A stretch of DNA of 47,880 nt from Mycobacterium sp. GTDB lineage: Bacteria; Actinomycetota; Actinomycetes; Mycobacteriales; Mycobacteriaceae. Shown in pieces: positions 1-10,269 of this stretch. The stretch lies in assembly GCA_031292665.1 (NCBI GenBank), contig JARLGR010000269.1, positions 1 through 47,880 of the forward strand, written 5' to 3'. Position 1 is the first letter of the stretch, and the number at the start of each line of letters is the position of its first letter. The notes under the pieces were generated by a model. That model had not been told where the DNA came from. It worked only from the letters and a program-made list of their open reading frames with translations, and searched no databases. A program made the position numbers and the translations under genes.

Positions 1-31
1 CCAGCAGCGCGACGAATGCCAGGTCCAGCAT
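1..31 (-). CDS. 5' end of a gene leaving the window (hydrophobic N-terminus)
   Basis: Reading the minus strand from position 31 gives ATG and a hydrophobic start, MLDLAFVALL, before the window ends. A good ribosome binding site (GGAGG, six bases before the ATG) supports it as a true start. Ten residues do not identify the protein. The hydrophobic beginning fits a small membrane protein. Short proteins of this type are sometimes found ahead of kdpFABC potassium-pump genes, but that is only a guess here. The gene is divergent from the rotary ATPase operon. Confidence 0.5.
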   Translation of the reverse strand, partial: MLDLAFVALL

Positions 32-331
32 GGCCGACCTCCGACAATTGTGAGCAGTGCTGGGGATGACGGTACGACGACTCCGCCCGATACAACTGCC
101 GGATATACGGTATCTATACGGCCCGCACTGCGCAGCCCCTCAGGGGGCCAGGGCTAATCCGAGTAGGGCCGTTGGACTCTGCTCCTTTTTGATCAGCCTC
201 TATTAGCCTGGACGCTGCACGTTTGTGTTGCGAGTTGGCGGCGCACGTCGGCCGGCGAGTTCTGTGTCGGACGTCCAAAATATCTCCCGCGCAACGCTTT
301 TCATCCCAAGGTGCCGGTAAGGAGGAGTGCG
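32..331. promoter_or_regulatory. Divergent intergenic region ahead of the V-type ATPase operon
   Basis: There is no convincing gene in these 300 bases. An AT-rich island at about 103-122 contains two copies of TATACGG separated by four bases and TANNNT-type hexamers on both strands, so it may hold the promoter of the leftward gene and perhaps one for the operon. A small palindrome (CCCCT-C-AGGGG) lies near 136-146, and a second AT-rich patch at about 184-207. I do not see a recognisable riboswitch. Confidence 0.35.
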
Positions 332-793
332 GTGCCGCAGTGGCAAAATGTTCTGGACCGCTTCCGTCCCGCTGGTACACCGGGTGCCGCCGGCCGTCCC
401 GGCATCCCGGTGGATCGCAGCGCTGACGCGACGGCCGAGCTCACCGCCGTGCTGGCACTCCTGGACGATGCGCAAGAGGAGGCAGCGCAGACCCGCCAGG
501 CCGCCATCGATCGGGCGCAGGAGATCCGCCGCGCCGCCCACCGGCAGGCGGCCGAACTCGTGGCGAAAGCCCGTGACGACGCCGAGAGTGTGCGAGCCCA
601 ATCGGAAGCGGACGCGCTGCGCGAGGCCGGCGCCGATGAGGACGACATGCGACGCCAGACGGAGGCCGAGATCGCCCGCCTGCGCAAGCGGGCCGACGAG
701 CGGTTAGCGCATGACGTCGACACCGTCGCCGCTCAGGCGCGGGGCTGGCTCGATGCCCTCGTCCGCTCCGCGACAGCGGAGAGCGATCGGTGA
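332..793 (+). CDS. V/A-type ATPase subunit H/G-like peripheral stalk protein
   Basis: This is the first gene of the rotary ATPase operon, 153 aa. The start is GTG 332 because AAGGAGG lies at 318-324, about seven bases upstream; an earlier in-frame GTG at 311 lacks such a site. From about residue 35 the protein is almost entirely charged and alanine-rich helix with heptad character, as expected for the coiled-coil partner of subunit E in the peripheral stalk that ties the V1 head to membrane subunit I. Sequence similarity in such coiled coils is weak, so the assignment rests largely on position. The end overlaps the next gene by four bases (GTGA), implying translational coupling. Confidence 0.7.
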   Translation: MPQWQNVLDRFRPAGTPGAAGRPGIPVDRSADATAELTAVLALLDDAQEEAAQTRQAAIDRAQEIRRAAHRQAAELVAKARDDAESVRAQSEADALREAGADEDDMRRQTEAEIARLRKRADERLAHDVDTVAAQARGWLDALVRSATAESDR

Positions 794-1696
794 GCGCTCA
801 GTGGGTGGCGGGCAACGTCCGCGCCAGAGCCTTGCTCAATCGGCGGCTGGGTGTGGGGCGTGCCCGGGTCCTCGCGGCGATGAACTCGCTGACCGACGCG
901 CAGCACGCGCTGGCCGCTACCGCCTACGGCCGTGACATCACCGTGGGACAGCCCGCGCTCGACACCGATCATGCGGTGTGCGCCGCGCTGTTGTGGCATC
1001 TGCGGGTGCTGGCCGGATGGCAACCGGCGCAGGGCGCGCAGGCCATCCGCGCGCTGGCCGCCGGCTTCGAAGCCAGCAACATCGTCGCGCACGCCCGGCG
1101 GTTGGCGGGCGCGCCGGCCCCCGCGCCCCACGTGCTGGGCGCCCTGGCCACCGCATGGTCGCGGCTGAGCGAGACCTCTTCGCTGGCGGAGCTGCGGAGC
1201 ACCCTGACAGAAACGATGTGGGGCGACCCGGCATCGGAATCACCGTCGGACATCGCGCTGGCGGTGCAGATCGGCTGGGCGGCGCGGGTGGCCAACGCGG
1301 TTCCCGAGGCTCGGGCCTGGGCGTGCACGCGGTTGGCTTTGACTGTGGCGCGCCGGCGGCTGGTGGAACAGCGTGAGCTGCCCGAACCGGTGCTGATGCG
1401 CGCTCGCCTTATGTTGGGCGCGGCAGCGGCGGCCACTGACTTGGCGTCGTTCGCTGACGCGTTAGCCACGCGGTTTCACTGGGTGCTCGACGGCATCACC
1501 GAGGCCGACGGCTTGTGGACCGCGGAGGCACGCTGGTGGGCGCGGGTGGAAGCCGACGGGTTGGCCATGCTCGGCCGCGGCGAGTTCACCCGGGCGCGAA
1601 CGATCGGGGCGGTCGCGGTGTTGGCCACCGACGCCTGGCGGTGCCGCGCTGCACTGGCAATGGCGTCGCGTGGCGGCGGCCCGATGGACGTCTACG

Positions 1697-1710
<14 letters not shown>
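790..1710 (+). CDS. V/A-type ATPase subunit C (AC39-like)
   Basis: This 306-residue alpha-helical soluble protein starts at GTG 790, inside the stop of the previous gene. The N-terminus, with VRARALLNRRLG and a following LTDAQHALAATAYG stretch, matches the way AC39/subunit C proteins of actinobacterial V-type ATPases begin. Family members are about 310-350 residues long. In the enzyme this funnel-shaped subunit sits on the proteolipid ring and connects the central shaft (D, F) to it. In many bacterial operons C lies after E; here it precedes I. No unusual composition is seen. The assignment combines motif resemblance and operon context. Confidence 0.75.
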
Positions 1711-3576
<1,866 letters not shown>

Positions 3577-3600
3577 CATGGGGGCTTGAATGGGGCCTAC

Positions 3601-3816
3601 ATGGGGGTGATTGTCGTGATCGGTGAGCCGGCGTTGGTGTCCGGTTATGCGATGGCGGGCGCGACCACAATGCCTGCCCGGGGCGCGGATGAGGTGCGCC
3701 GGGCATGGGAAAGCCTGCCATCCGGCACAACGCTGGTCATCCTGACCGCGGCGGCCGCTGACGCGTTGGGCGGCCGGCTCAGCGGGGACCCGCTGACCGC
3801 CGTGATGCCCGCATGA
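3601..3816 (+). CDS. V/A-type ATPase subunit F (short)
   Basis: This 71-residue protein begins at ATG 3601 with MGVIVVIGEPALVSGYAMAG, the usual opening of subunit F (a beta strand followed by a helix, as in the CheY-like fold). A second strand, TLVILT, follows at about residue 43. Subunit F binds the shaft subunit D in the centre of the head. Family members have about 100 residues, so this copy is short, lacking the C-terminal helix. TTG 3586 is a possible earlier start but is not needed. The stop overlaps subunit E by four bases. Confidence 0.75.
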   Translation: MGVIVVIGEPALVSGYAMAGATTMPARGADEVRRAWESLPSGTTLVILTAAAADALGGRLSGDPLTAVMPA

Positions 3817-4337
3817 GTGCGCTGAACGCCGAGAAGGCGATGGCGGCGCTGCAGCCGGTGCGACGGCGACTGCTGGAGTGCGCCCGCGCTGACGGCGAAC
3901 GCGAAACGGCCGAAGCGCAGCAGGAAGCCCAACGCATTCTCGCTGCGGCCCGCGACCAAGCCGCGCAACTGGCCGAAACGGCCCGTGCCGCAGGGCGGGC
4001 CGCGGCGGAAACCGTGGGCGCCCAGCGACGCGCGGCGCTGCAGCGGGAGCTGCGCGGTGCGGTGCTCGCGGCCCGGTGCGACGTTTACCAGCGGTGGTGT
4101 CGGCGCAGCACCGAAGCCGTGCTGCTGCTGCGTGACGACCCCGCCTACCCACAGTGGGCTGCCGCCCTGCGGGCCGCCGCGCAGGCGACACTGGGCGCCG
4201 ACGCGCAGCTCAGTGGGCACCCCACCGGCGGTGTGATGGGCGAGGCCGGTCAGCGGTGCATCGACCTGAGCCTGGCCGGCATTGCCGCACGGGTGCTCGA
4301 CGACACCACTGCCCAGCTGGACGAGCCGTGGTCCTAG
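3813..4337 (+). CDS. V/A-type ATPase subunit E (peripheral stalk)
   Basis: This 174-residue protein has a long, charged, alanine-rich helical N-terminal half (to about residue 90) followed by a compact C-terminal domain, the layout of subunit E. It pairs with the coiled-coil subunit at 332-793 to form the peripheral stalk holding the A3B3 head. The ATG at 3813 overlaps the end of subunit F (ATGA). The end overlaps the first codons of subunit A by ten bases. Composition matches the neighbours. Identity comes from architecture and from its place between F and A. Confidence 0.8.
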   Translation: MSALNAEKAMAALQPVRRRLLECARADGERETAEAQQEAQRILAAARDQAAQLAETARAAGRAAAETVGAQRRAALQRELRGAVLAARCDVYQRWCRRSTEAVLLLRDDPAYPQWAAALRAAAQATLGADAQLSGHPTGGVMGEAGQRCIDLSLAGIAARVLDDTTAQLDEPWS

Positions 4338-6055
4338 GCGATACGGCCCGGGTGGTGCGAGTGTCGGGGCCGCTGGTGGAAATCGACGCCGCCGCCCCGC
4401 TGGCGATGAATGAGCTGGTGACGCTGGGAACCGAGCGAATCCCCGCGGAGGTGGTCGCGATCCGCGGTGAGCAGGTGACCGTACAGGCCTATGAGTACAC
4501 CGGCGGCCTGGGGCCCGGCGCCGACGTCGTGGCGCTGGGCCGCCCACTGTCGGCGTCGCTGGGGCCCGGGCTGCTGGGCGGGGTGTTCGACGGGCTGCTG
4601 CGGCCGCTGCACACCGCGCCGACCTGGTTGGCACCCGGCCATGACAGTGAAATCGACCACTCGACATGGCATTTCGAGCCGAGGACGGCTATTGGCGCCG
4701 AACTTACGGACGGTGCGGTGCTCGGCGTGGTGCCAGGCGCCGGATCGGTGCCGCACCGTGTGCAGGTTCCCGCCGGGATGTCGGGCACGCTGGACTGGAT
4801 CGCCGCCGCCGGTGATTACGCCGCCGACGAGGCGATCGCCTCAGTTGGCGGACAGCCGGTTTCCATCGCGGCACGGTGGCCGGTGCGGCAGGCGCGACCT
4901 TATCGCCGTCGACGCGACGACGTCGTCGCGCTGACCACCGGCCAGCGGGTGCTCGACTTGCTGTTCCCGATCGCCCGGGGCAGCACCGCCGCTGTGCCGG
5001 GTGGATTCGGCACCGGCAAAACGGTGCTGCTGCAGCAGATCGCGAAGTGGTGCGACGCCGACGTCATCGTGTATGTCGGCTGCGGTGAGCGCGGCAACGA
5101 GATGGCCGAGATCCTTGCCGACATGCGTGAGTTGAGCGATCCGCGCACCGGTGGACGGCTGGTGGACCGCACCGTGATCATCGCCAATACCTCGAACATG
5201 CCGATGATGGCCCGCGAGGCCTGCATCTACACCGGTGTCACCGTCGCGGAGTACTACCGCGACATGGGCTATCACGTCGTGGTGATCGCCGACTCGACGT
5301 CTCGGTGGGCAGAAGCATTGCGCGAGTTCGGATCCCGGCTGGGCGAGCTGCCTGCCGAGGAAGGCTATCCGGCCAACCTGTCCTCCGAACTTGCGGCGTT
5401 CTATGAGCGTGCCGGCTACGTCGACACCCTCGGCGGGGATACCGGCTCGGTGACGGTGTTGGGAGCGGTGTCCCCGCCGGGTGGAGACCTGTCCGAGCCC
5501 GTCACCGTCCACACCGAGCGGTTCGTGCGCTGTCGGTGGTCTCTGGACCGGGACCTGGCCTACTCGCGTCATTACCCTGCGGTGTCGTGGTCGGCGTCGT
5601 TTTCCCGTGACGCCGAAGCGCTTGGCACGGCCCACGTTGTTGCCGGCGACTCTGGCTGGCCTGCCCGGCGCGGTCGGGTGCTGGACCTGCTGACCGAGTC
5701 CGATCGGCTGGCCGCGCTGACCGAGCTGGTCGGCGTGACAGCGCTGCCCGACAACGAGCGGATGGTGCTGGTGGCCGGGCGGCTGCTACGGGAAGCTGTG
5801 CTGGCGCAGAATGCCCAAAACCCCAACGACGCGCACTGCGGACAAGAGAAGACCGCGGCGCTCGTCGACGCGGTGCTGGCGGTGATCGACACCTGCCGCG
5901 AACTGGTCGCCGGAGGTGTGGCGGCGCAGCTGATCGAGGAGACCGACTTCGGCCAGCTGATCCGCGCCCGCGACGATGCCGGACCCGACGACACCGCGCT
6001 GGCGGTCCTACGGCGAAACCAGATCGTCCAGACGCTGCGTGAGCTACCGCGATGA
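4328..6055 (+). CDS. V/A-type ATPase catalytic subunit A
   Basis: This 575-residue catalytic subunit of the A3B3 head starts at GTG 4328, giving [20 protein letters not shown], the usual N-terminal beta-barrel start. A non-homologous bulge domain typical of A subunits spans roughly 110-190. The P-loop is at 225-232 and reads GGFGTGKT instead of the common GPFGSGKT; Lys231 is intact. The catalytic glutamate is Glu254 in VGCGERGNE, and the GYH...[13 protein letters not shown] segment (about 314-333) is preserved. Length fits the family (about 580). All catalytic residues are present, so an active ATPase or ATP synthase is expected. It is coupled to subunit B by an ATGA overlap. Confidence 0.97.
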   Translation: MVLGDTARVVRVSGPLVEIDAAAPLAMNELVTLGTERIPAEVVAIRGEQVTVQAYEYTGGLGPGADVVALGRPLSASLGPGLLGGVFDGLLRPLHTAPTWLAPGHDSEIDHSTWHFEPRTAIGAELTDGAVLGVVPGAGSVPHRVQVPAGMSGTLDWIAAAGDYAADEAIASVGGQPVSIAARWPVRQARPYRRRRDDVVALTTGQRVLDLLFPIARGSTAAVPGGFGTGKTVLLQQIAKWCDADVIVYVGCGERGNEMAEILADMRELSDPRTGGRLVDRTVIIANTSNMPMMAREACIYTGVTVAEYYRDMGYHVVVIADSTSRWAEALREFGSRLGELPAEEGYPANLSSELAAFYERAGYVDTLGGDTGSVTVLGAVSPPGGDLSEPVTVHTERFVRCRWSLDRDLAYSRHYPAVSWSASFSRDAEALGTAHVVAGDSGWPARRGRVLDLLTESDRLAALTELVGVTALPDNERMVLVAGRLLREAVLAQNAQNPNDAHCGQEKTAALVDAVLAVIDTCRELVAGGVAAQLIEETDFGQLIRARDDAGPDDTALAVLRRNQIVQTLRELPR

Positions 6056-7449
6056 CCCGCCCGTTGCCGCGATGGGTGGAATACCGCGGGGTGCGTGAGT
6101 TGCGCGGTCCGCTGGCCGTGGTTGTCGGTGTCGCCGGTGTGGGGTGGGACGAGTACGTGGTCATCACGCTGGCCGACGGCTCGGTGCGGCACGGGCTGGT
6201 GCTCGACGTGAACCGCGACGTGGCGCTCGTGCAGGTCATGGAAGGCACGTCGGGAATGGACACCTCAGGGGCTGCATACCGGTTCAGCGGCGAGCCGCTC
6301 CGTATCCCGGTGGGAACCGCCTGGCTGGGCCGCACCTGCAACGGCCGCGGCGAACCAATCGACGGCGGGCCGCCGGTGACGGGAGCGCAGCGGGTGTCGG
6401 TCAACGGCGACCCCCTCAACCCGACGCAACGCGACGCTCCCTCGGAGCCGGTGCTGACCGGCGTGTCGGTGATCGATGCGCTGACCACCCTGGTACGGGG
6501 CCAGAAACTGCCGGTCTTCTCGCTACCCGGGCTGCCCCACCTGCGCCTGGCGTGTCAGATCGCCGCGCAGGCCAGTGCCGGCGGCGAGCCGTTCAGCGTG
6601 GTGTTCGCCGGCATCGGACTTCCGCACGCCGACGTGGCCTATGCCCGCAATGTGCTCGAATCACGAGCCGCCGCAGGGGAGTTGGTCTTGCTGCTGAACG
6701 CCGCCGACGACCCGGTCATCGAGCGGATCCTCACCCCGCGCATCGCGTTGACCATCGCCGAGCATCTGGCGTTCGACACGTCGCGGCAGGTATTGGTGGT
6801 CATGACGGACATGACCAGCTACGCCGAGGCGTTGCGGGAAATCTCGGCGGCCCGCGGTGAAATGCCGGCGCGGCGCGCTTATCCCGGCTATCTCTACAGC
6901 GACCTGGCCTCGCTGTACGAGCGGTGCGGCAAAATCGTCGGACGGCCCGGCTCGGTGACGGTGCTGCCCGTGTTGACGATGCCCGGCGGCGACATCACCC
7001 ACCCGGTGCCGGACCTGACCGGCTACATCACCGAAGGGCAGATCATCTTCTCCGCACAGATGCATCTGCACAACATCTACCCGCCGGTGGACGCCTTGTC
7101 GTCGCTGTCGCGGCTGATGCGCCGTGGCGCGGGGGCTGGCCGCACCCGTGACGATCACCTGCCGCTGGCGGCACAGCTGCTTGCCTCGTTGGCCCGCGCA
7201 CGGCAGATTAGCGCGCTGGCCGAGCTGATCGGGCCCGACGCCCTCACCGCCACCGACCGCAGCTACCTGTTGTTCGAAGACGACTTCGCCGCGAAGTTGG
7301 TGAATCAACGTCTCGACGCCGCACGACCGCTCGACGAAACCCTCAACCGGGCATGGGAGGTGCTCGCGCGGTTGCCGCGCAGTGAACTGGCGATGCTGCC
7401 CTCCGGCCTGCTCGAGGCACACCGGCCCGGCAACGTCAAGGAGGCGTGA
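6052..7449 (+). CDS. V/A-type ATPase subunit B (non-catalytic)
   Basis: This 465-residue protein alternates with subunit A in the head. It contains the B-type signatures VEYRGVRELRGPL at the start, TGVSVIDAL (about 137-145), FSLPGLPHL at the place of the P-loop (about 157-165, no lysine, as expected for the non-catalytic subunit) and RRAYPGYLYSDLASLYER (about 275-292). The sequence SAQMHLHNIYPPVDALSSLSRLM near 340 is a strong family match. Length is typical. The ATG overlaps the stop of subunit A (6052-6055), which should keep A and B in equal amounts. Confidence 0.97.
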   Translation: MTRPLPRWVEYRGVRELRGPLAVVVGVAGVGWDEYVVITLADGSVRHGLVLDVNRDVALVQVMEGTSGMDTSGAAYRFSGEPLRIPVGTAWLGRTCNGRGEPIDGGPPVTGAQRVSVNGDPLNPTQRDAPSEPVLTGVSVIDALTTLVRGQKLPVFSLPGLPHLRLACQIAAQASAGGEPFSVVFAGIGLPHADVAYARNVLESRAAAGELVLLLNAADDPVIERILTPRIALTIAEHLAFDTSRQVLVVMTDMTSYAEALREISAARGEMPARRAYPGYLYSDLASLYERCGKIVGRPGSVTVLPVLTMPGGDITHPVPDLTGYITEGQIIFSAQMHLHNIYPPVDALSSLSRLMRRGAGAGRTRDDHLPLAAQLLASLARARQISALAELIGPDALTATDRSYLLFEDDFAAKLVNQRLDAARPLDETLNRAWEVLARLPRSELAMLPSGLLEAHRPGNVKEA

Positions 7450-8069
7450 TGGCGGCGTTATCGCGTCCCCCGGGGCGGATGGGCCGGCTGTGGGTGCTCA
7501 ACCGGCTCGACCTCGCCGAGCGTGGGGTGACGCTGCTCGAGCAGAAGCTCCACTTGCTGACCACGCTGCAGGAAGCGCTGCAGCGCAAGGCCGAACAAAG
7601 CCGCCACGATTGGCAGCAGGCGTGCCGCGAGGCCGACATGTGGGGGCTGCGCGCGGTGCTGCTGGGCGGCCAAAACGCGATCGACCTGGCTGTGACCACC
7701 GCGCCGGCGTCGGTCACCGTGCAGTGGGGGGTCACCGCCGGGGTGCGCTACCCCGACGTCGCCGCTTGCGCATTACCGCCCGAAAACGATCCGGCCGTCA
7801 TTTACCCGACCTCCGCTTCTGTGCAGGCGACGCGCGCGTATCGAGCAGCGGTTGTTGCCGCGGCCGAATGCGCTGCGGCACAAGCGGCTTTCCGAACCGT
7901 CGAGCAAGAGGTTTACACCACCCGGCTGCGGGCGCGCGCCCTGAGCAGACACTGGCTACCGCTGCTACAACAGGAGTTGGCCCGTATCGAGTTAGAGCTG
8001 GAAGAGGAGGATCGCGACGGCGCGATCAGGGTTCGACTCGTCGGCCGTCAGCGCGGCTTAGACCACTGA
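7449..8069 (+). CDS. V/A-type ATPase subunit D (central shaft)
   Basis: This 206-residue protein is the rotor shaft. It has the D-type layout: a long N-terminal helix starting near GRLWVLNRLDLAERGVTLLE, a short middle region and a long C-terminal helix with many Arg, Leu and Glu residues. ATG 7449 overlaps the stop of B (TGATG). The ribosome binding site AAGGAGG is at 7438-7444, only four bases away; GTG 7446 is even closer and less likely. It is the last gene of the operon, since a 69-base gap and a gene of unrelated function follow. Confidence 0.9.
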   Translation: MAALSRPPGRMGRLWVLNRLDLAERGVTLLEQKLHLLTTLQEALQRKAEQSRHDWQQACREADMWGLRAVLLGGQNAIDLAVTTAPASVTVQWGVTAGVRYPDVAACALPPENDPAVIYPTSASVQATRAYRAAVVAAAECAAAQAAFRTVEQEVYTTRLRARALSRHWLPLLQQELARIELELEEEDRDGAIRVRLVGRQRGLDH

Positions 8070-8138
8070 CCCGCGATTAGGAAGTTGCGTGACTGGGGAA
8101 TTGTTTTGCTGACCCCACCTATAGACAAGGAAGAAAGC

Positions 8139-8522
8139 GTGGCTCTCAGTTTCGAGGACGTCATCGAATCCAAGTATCTGCTGTTGACGACATTCACCAA
8201 GGACGGCCGCCCCAAGCCGACGGCGATCTGGGGAGTGCCCGATGGCGGCAAGCTCCTCGTGATCACCGACGACGGGTCGTGGAAAGTCAGGCGAATCAAC
8301 AACACGCCCCGCGTGACGATCGCCAGGAGCGGATCCTTGGGCAAGCCCAAGAGCGAGCCGGTCGAAGGGGTGGCTCGGGTGCTACCCAAGTCCGAGACGC
8401 GGCGGGTGTACAACGCCGTGCTCAAGCGGTACTGGTATCACGCCTGGTGGTTCTACGCGCACTCGATCATGCGCGGCGGCATCGACAAGGTGCACGTCGG
8501 CCTGGAGATCGAACCCGCCTGA
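8139..8522 (+). CDS. PPOX-class FMN/F420-dependent split-barrel protein
   Basis: This 127-residue protein resembles the mycobacterial Rv2061c-like PPOX class: a short N-terminal helix, ESKYLLLTTFTKDGRPKPTA with the typical beta hairpin, then KVRRINNTPRVTIA. Such proteins bind FMN or the deazaflavin F420 and reduce or oxidise small molecules; the substrate is unknown. GTG 8139 is preferred because AAGGAAG lies six bases upstream; an in-frame ATG at 8085 extends it without support. The gene may be read through from the ATPase operon, but there is no sign of a functional link. Confidence 0.85.
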   Translation: MALSFEDVIESKYLLLTTFTKDGRPKPTAIWGVPDGGKLLVITDDGSWKVRRINNTPRVTIARSGSLGKPKSEPVEGVARVLPKSETRRVYNAVLKRYWYHAWWFYAHSIMRGGIDKVHVGLEIEPA

Positions 8523-8529
8523 CTTGGGC

Positions 8530-9276
8530 TCAGCGCGCGTGCATGAGTTGAGACAACGACACCAAGTTGTTCGGGACCACGCGGATGACGCCGCCCTGCG
8601 GGGTGTCGATATCGGAGATCAGAAACAGCGCGATAGAAACGGTCAGTGGCAACACCACCAGAACAACCAAATCGGTGCGCCGCTCGCGGTAGCCGAGCAG
8701 CATGTTGGCAAAGACCGCGATCGATGCCAGCAGTGCCCATGCTGCGGTCGGGATGCGGTTCAGCTGTGCGGCCTGCGAATAGCCTTGGGAATTCAGCACA
8801 TCGTTCATTCCGGAAATGGCGAGCGCGATCACCGGGTTCGGCTGCGCGACTCCGTCACTTGCCACCGACGACCAGAGCTGAGCTTGCAGCTTGAACGACT
8901 CGCTGCCAGCGGTCTCGACCCCGCGGTAGTGCTGGATGCGTTGATCGACGTAGCGACGAAGCAAATCACGCACCATCGCCTGGTCTTGGGCGGGCAGCAA
9001 TGCCGTGCGCGCATATTCGGTGCCGATCGCGTTCGCCTCCGCTGCCTCAAGGTTTTTGCGTTGGTCGTAGCGGCTCACCGCCATCGAGAAGCTGAATCCG
9101 ATGATGAGCGCCAGCAGCGTGAGCGTGGCAGTCAGAGCGATGTCGAAATCGGGCTGCTCTTCTTGCGGAACGGGTCTGACCTTGCGGCGCAGCAGATCCC
9201 CGAGGTACGCCGCGCCGCACTGCGCGGCTAGACAAAGCACGAACACGATGTCGGGGTGGTCGACGATGCGGATCAT
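8530..9276 (-). CDS. DUF4239-like (bestrophin-like) membrane protein
   Basis: This 248-residue protein has two N-terminal helices (about 10-28 and 48-66) and two C-terminal ones (about 176-195 and 201-220), with a soluble alpha-helical middle segment rich in Arg and Glu. The pattern SRYDQRKNLEAAEANAIGTEYART after the second helix is characteristic of DUF4239-type proteins, which are distantly related to bestrophin channels. Its substrate is unknown. It converges on the PPOX gene, with only seven bases between the two stops. Confidence 0.75.
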   Translation of the reverse strand: MIRIVDHPDIVFVLCLAAQCGAAYLGDLLRRKVRPVPQEEQPDFDIALTATLTLLALIIGFSFSMAVSRYDQRKNLEAAEANAIGTEYARTALLPAQDQAMVRDLLRRYVDQRIQHYRGVETAGSESFKLQAQLWSSVASDGVAQPNPVIALAISGMNDVLNSQGYSQAAQLNRIPTAAWALLASIAVFANMLLGYRERRTDLVVLVVLPLTVSIALFLISDIDTPQGGVIRVVPNNLVSLSQLMHAR

Positions 9277-9413
9277 GCGACTACCCCCGATCCATTTGGT
9301 GATATCGGCGCGTGGACGGGGGGATCGACGCGAAACCTATCACGCTGAGGATGATTGGTAATGTTCACCGGCCAACGGAGGGGCAGCCGCACCCCGGTCG
9401 CGGGCGTCCACGT

Positions 9414-9428
9414 GTTTCATCTTGAAAC
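9414..9428 (-). terminator. Hairpin just downstream of the SDR gene
   Basis: A perfect six-base stem (GTTTCA/TGAAAC) with a three-base loop starts seven bases after the SDR stop on the minus strand. There is no U-tract, which is common for mycobacterial terminators. Confidence 0.4.
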
Positions 9429-9434
9429 GGCCGC

Positions 9435-10259
9435 TCAGCCGCGCGTGACGATCTTGGTGAGGCTGCGAGCCAGCGGTTGCGTCAGCCGGGGGGAGAGGCG
9501 GTGCAGCAGGTAGGGGGCCAGGACGTGCGATCGCGGCGAGACGACGACGAGCCGCGGCCGTGCGATCGCGTCGAGCACCGCCGCTGCAACAGTGTCAGGC
9601 GACGCGCCGTGCTTGGCGTAGAAGGCAACGATCTTCTCCTGGTCGGCGCCAAGCTGGCCACGCATGATCCCGTCGCGCACGATCGGTGTGTTGATGATGC
9701 CCGGGCACACCGCCACCACGCGGATGCCGCGCGATCGCAACTCGGCGTCGAGCGCCTCGCTCATACCGACCACGCCGAACTTGGAGGCGCAGTAAGGCGC
9801 CATTCTGGCGACGGGGACAAGGCCGGCTTCGGAGGCTGTGTTGACGACGATTCCCCGATGGCCCTGTGCGAGCATCCGCGGCACGAACGCGTGCACCCCA
9901 TAGGCGACGCCGAGCAGGTTCACCCCGATCACCCGCTGCCAGTCCTCGACCGTCGTGGTCTCGACGTCGCCGCCGTGGCCGATGCCGGCGTTGTTGTGCA
10001 GGATGTCGACCCGGCCGTCAGCGGCGAAGATGGTCTCGGCGAGCGCCGCGAGGTCTTCTGGTCGCGTGACGTCAACTGCGTGATGCGTTGCACTGCCGCC
10101 GATTTCACGAGCCGCTGCGGCGGCTGCCTCGCCGTTGAGATCGGCGATGTGAACCTTCGCCCCGTGCCGTGCGAGCAACCGAGCGGTCGCGCGGCCGATC
10201 CCTGAGCCGGCGCCCGTGATGACGGCTGTCTTGCCCGTCAAATCGATACTTTTGGCCAT
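9435..10259 (-). CDS. Short-chain dehydrogenase/reductase (SDR)
   Basis: This 274-residue classical SDR has a Rossmann fold with TGAGSGIG at 15-22 (cofactor glycine motif), NNAG at 89-92, catalytic Ser143 and the YCASK pair Tyr156/Lys160. Asp40 at the end of the second strand (VHIADLNG) suggests NAD(H) preference. The C-terminal 45 residues, with basic and aromatic residues, resemble SDRs that touch membranes or act on lipids. The start ATG has AGGAG seven bases upstream. The stop of the ThDP enzyme gene is ten bases upstream, so the two are an operon. The substrate is not evident; reduction of a ketone or aldehyde made by the ThDP enzyme is plausible. Confidence 0.9.
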   Translation of the reverse strand: MAKSIDLTGKTAVITGAGSGIGRATARLLARHGAKVHIADLNGEAAAAAAREIGGSATHHAVDVTRPEDLAALAETIFAADGRVDILHNNAGIGHGGDVETTTVEDWQRVIGVNLLGVAYGVHAFVPRMLAQGHRGIVVNTASEAGLVPVARMAPYCASKFGVVGMSEALDAELRSRGIRVVAVCPGIINTPIVRDGIMRGQLGADQEKIVAFYAKHGASPDTVAAAVLDAIARPRLVVVSPRSHVLAPYLLHRLSPRLTQPLARSLTKIVTRG

Positions 10260-10269
10260 GGCGACTCTC

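Noticed and set aside
1..331. c-di-AMP (ydaO-type) or other riboswitch ahead of the leftward gene
   Set aside because: I could not find the conserved segments of the known motifs on the minus strand.
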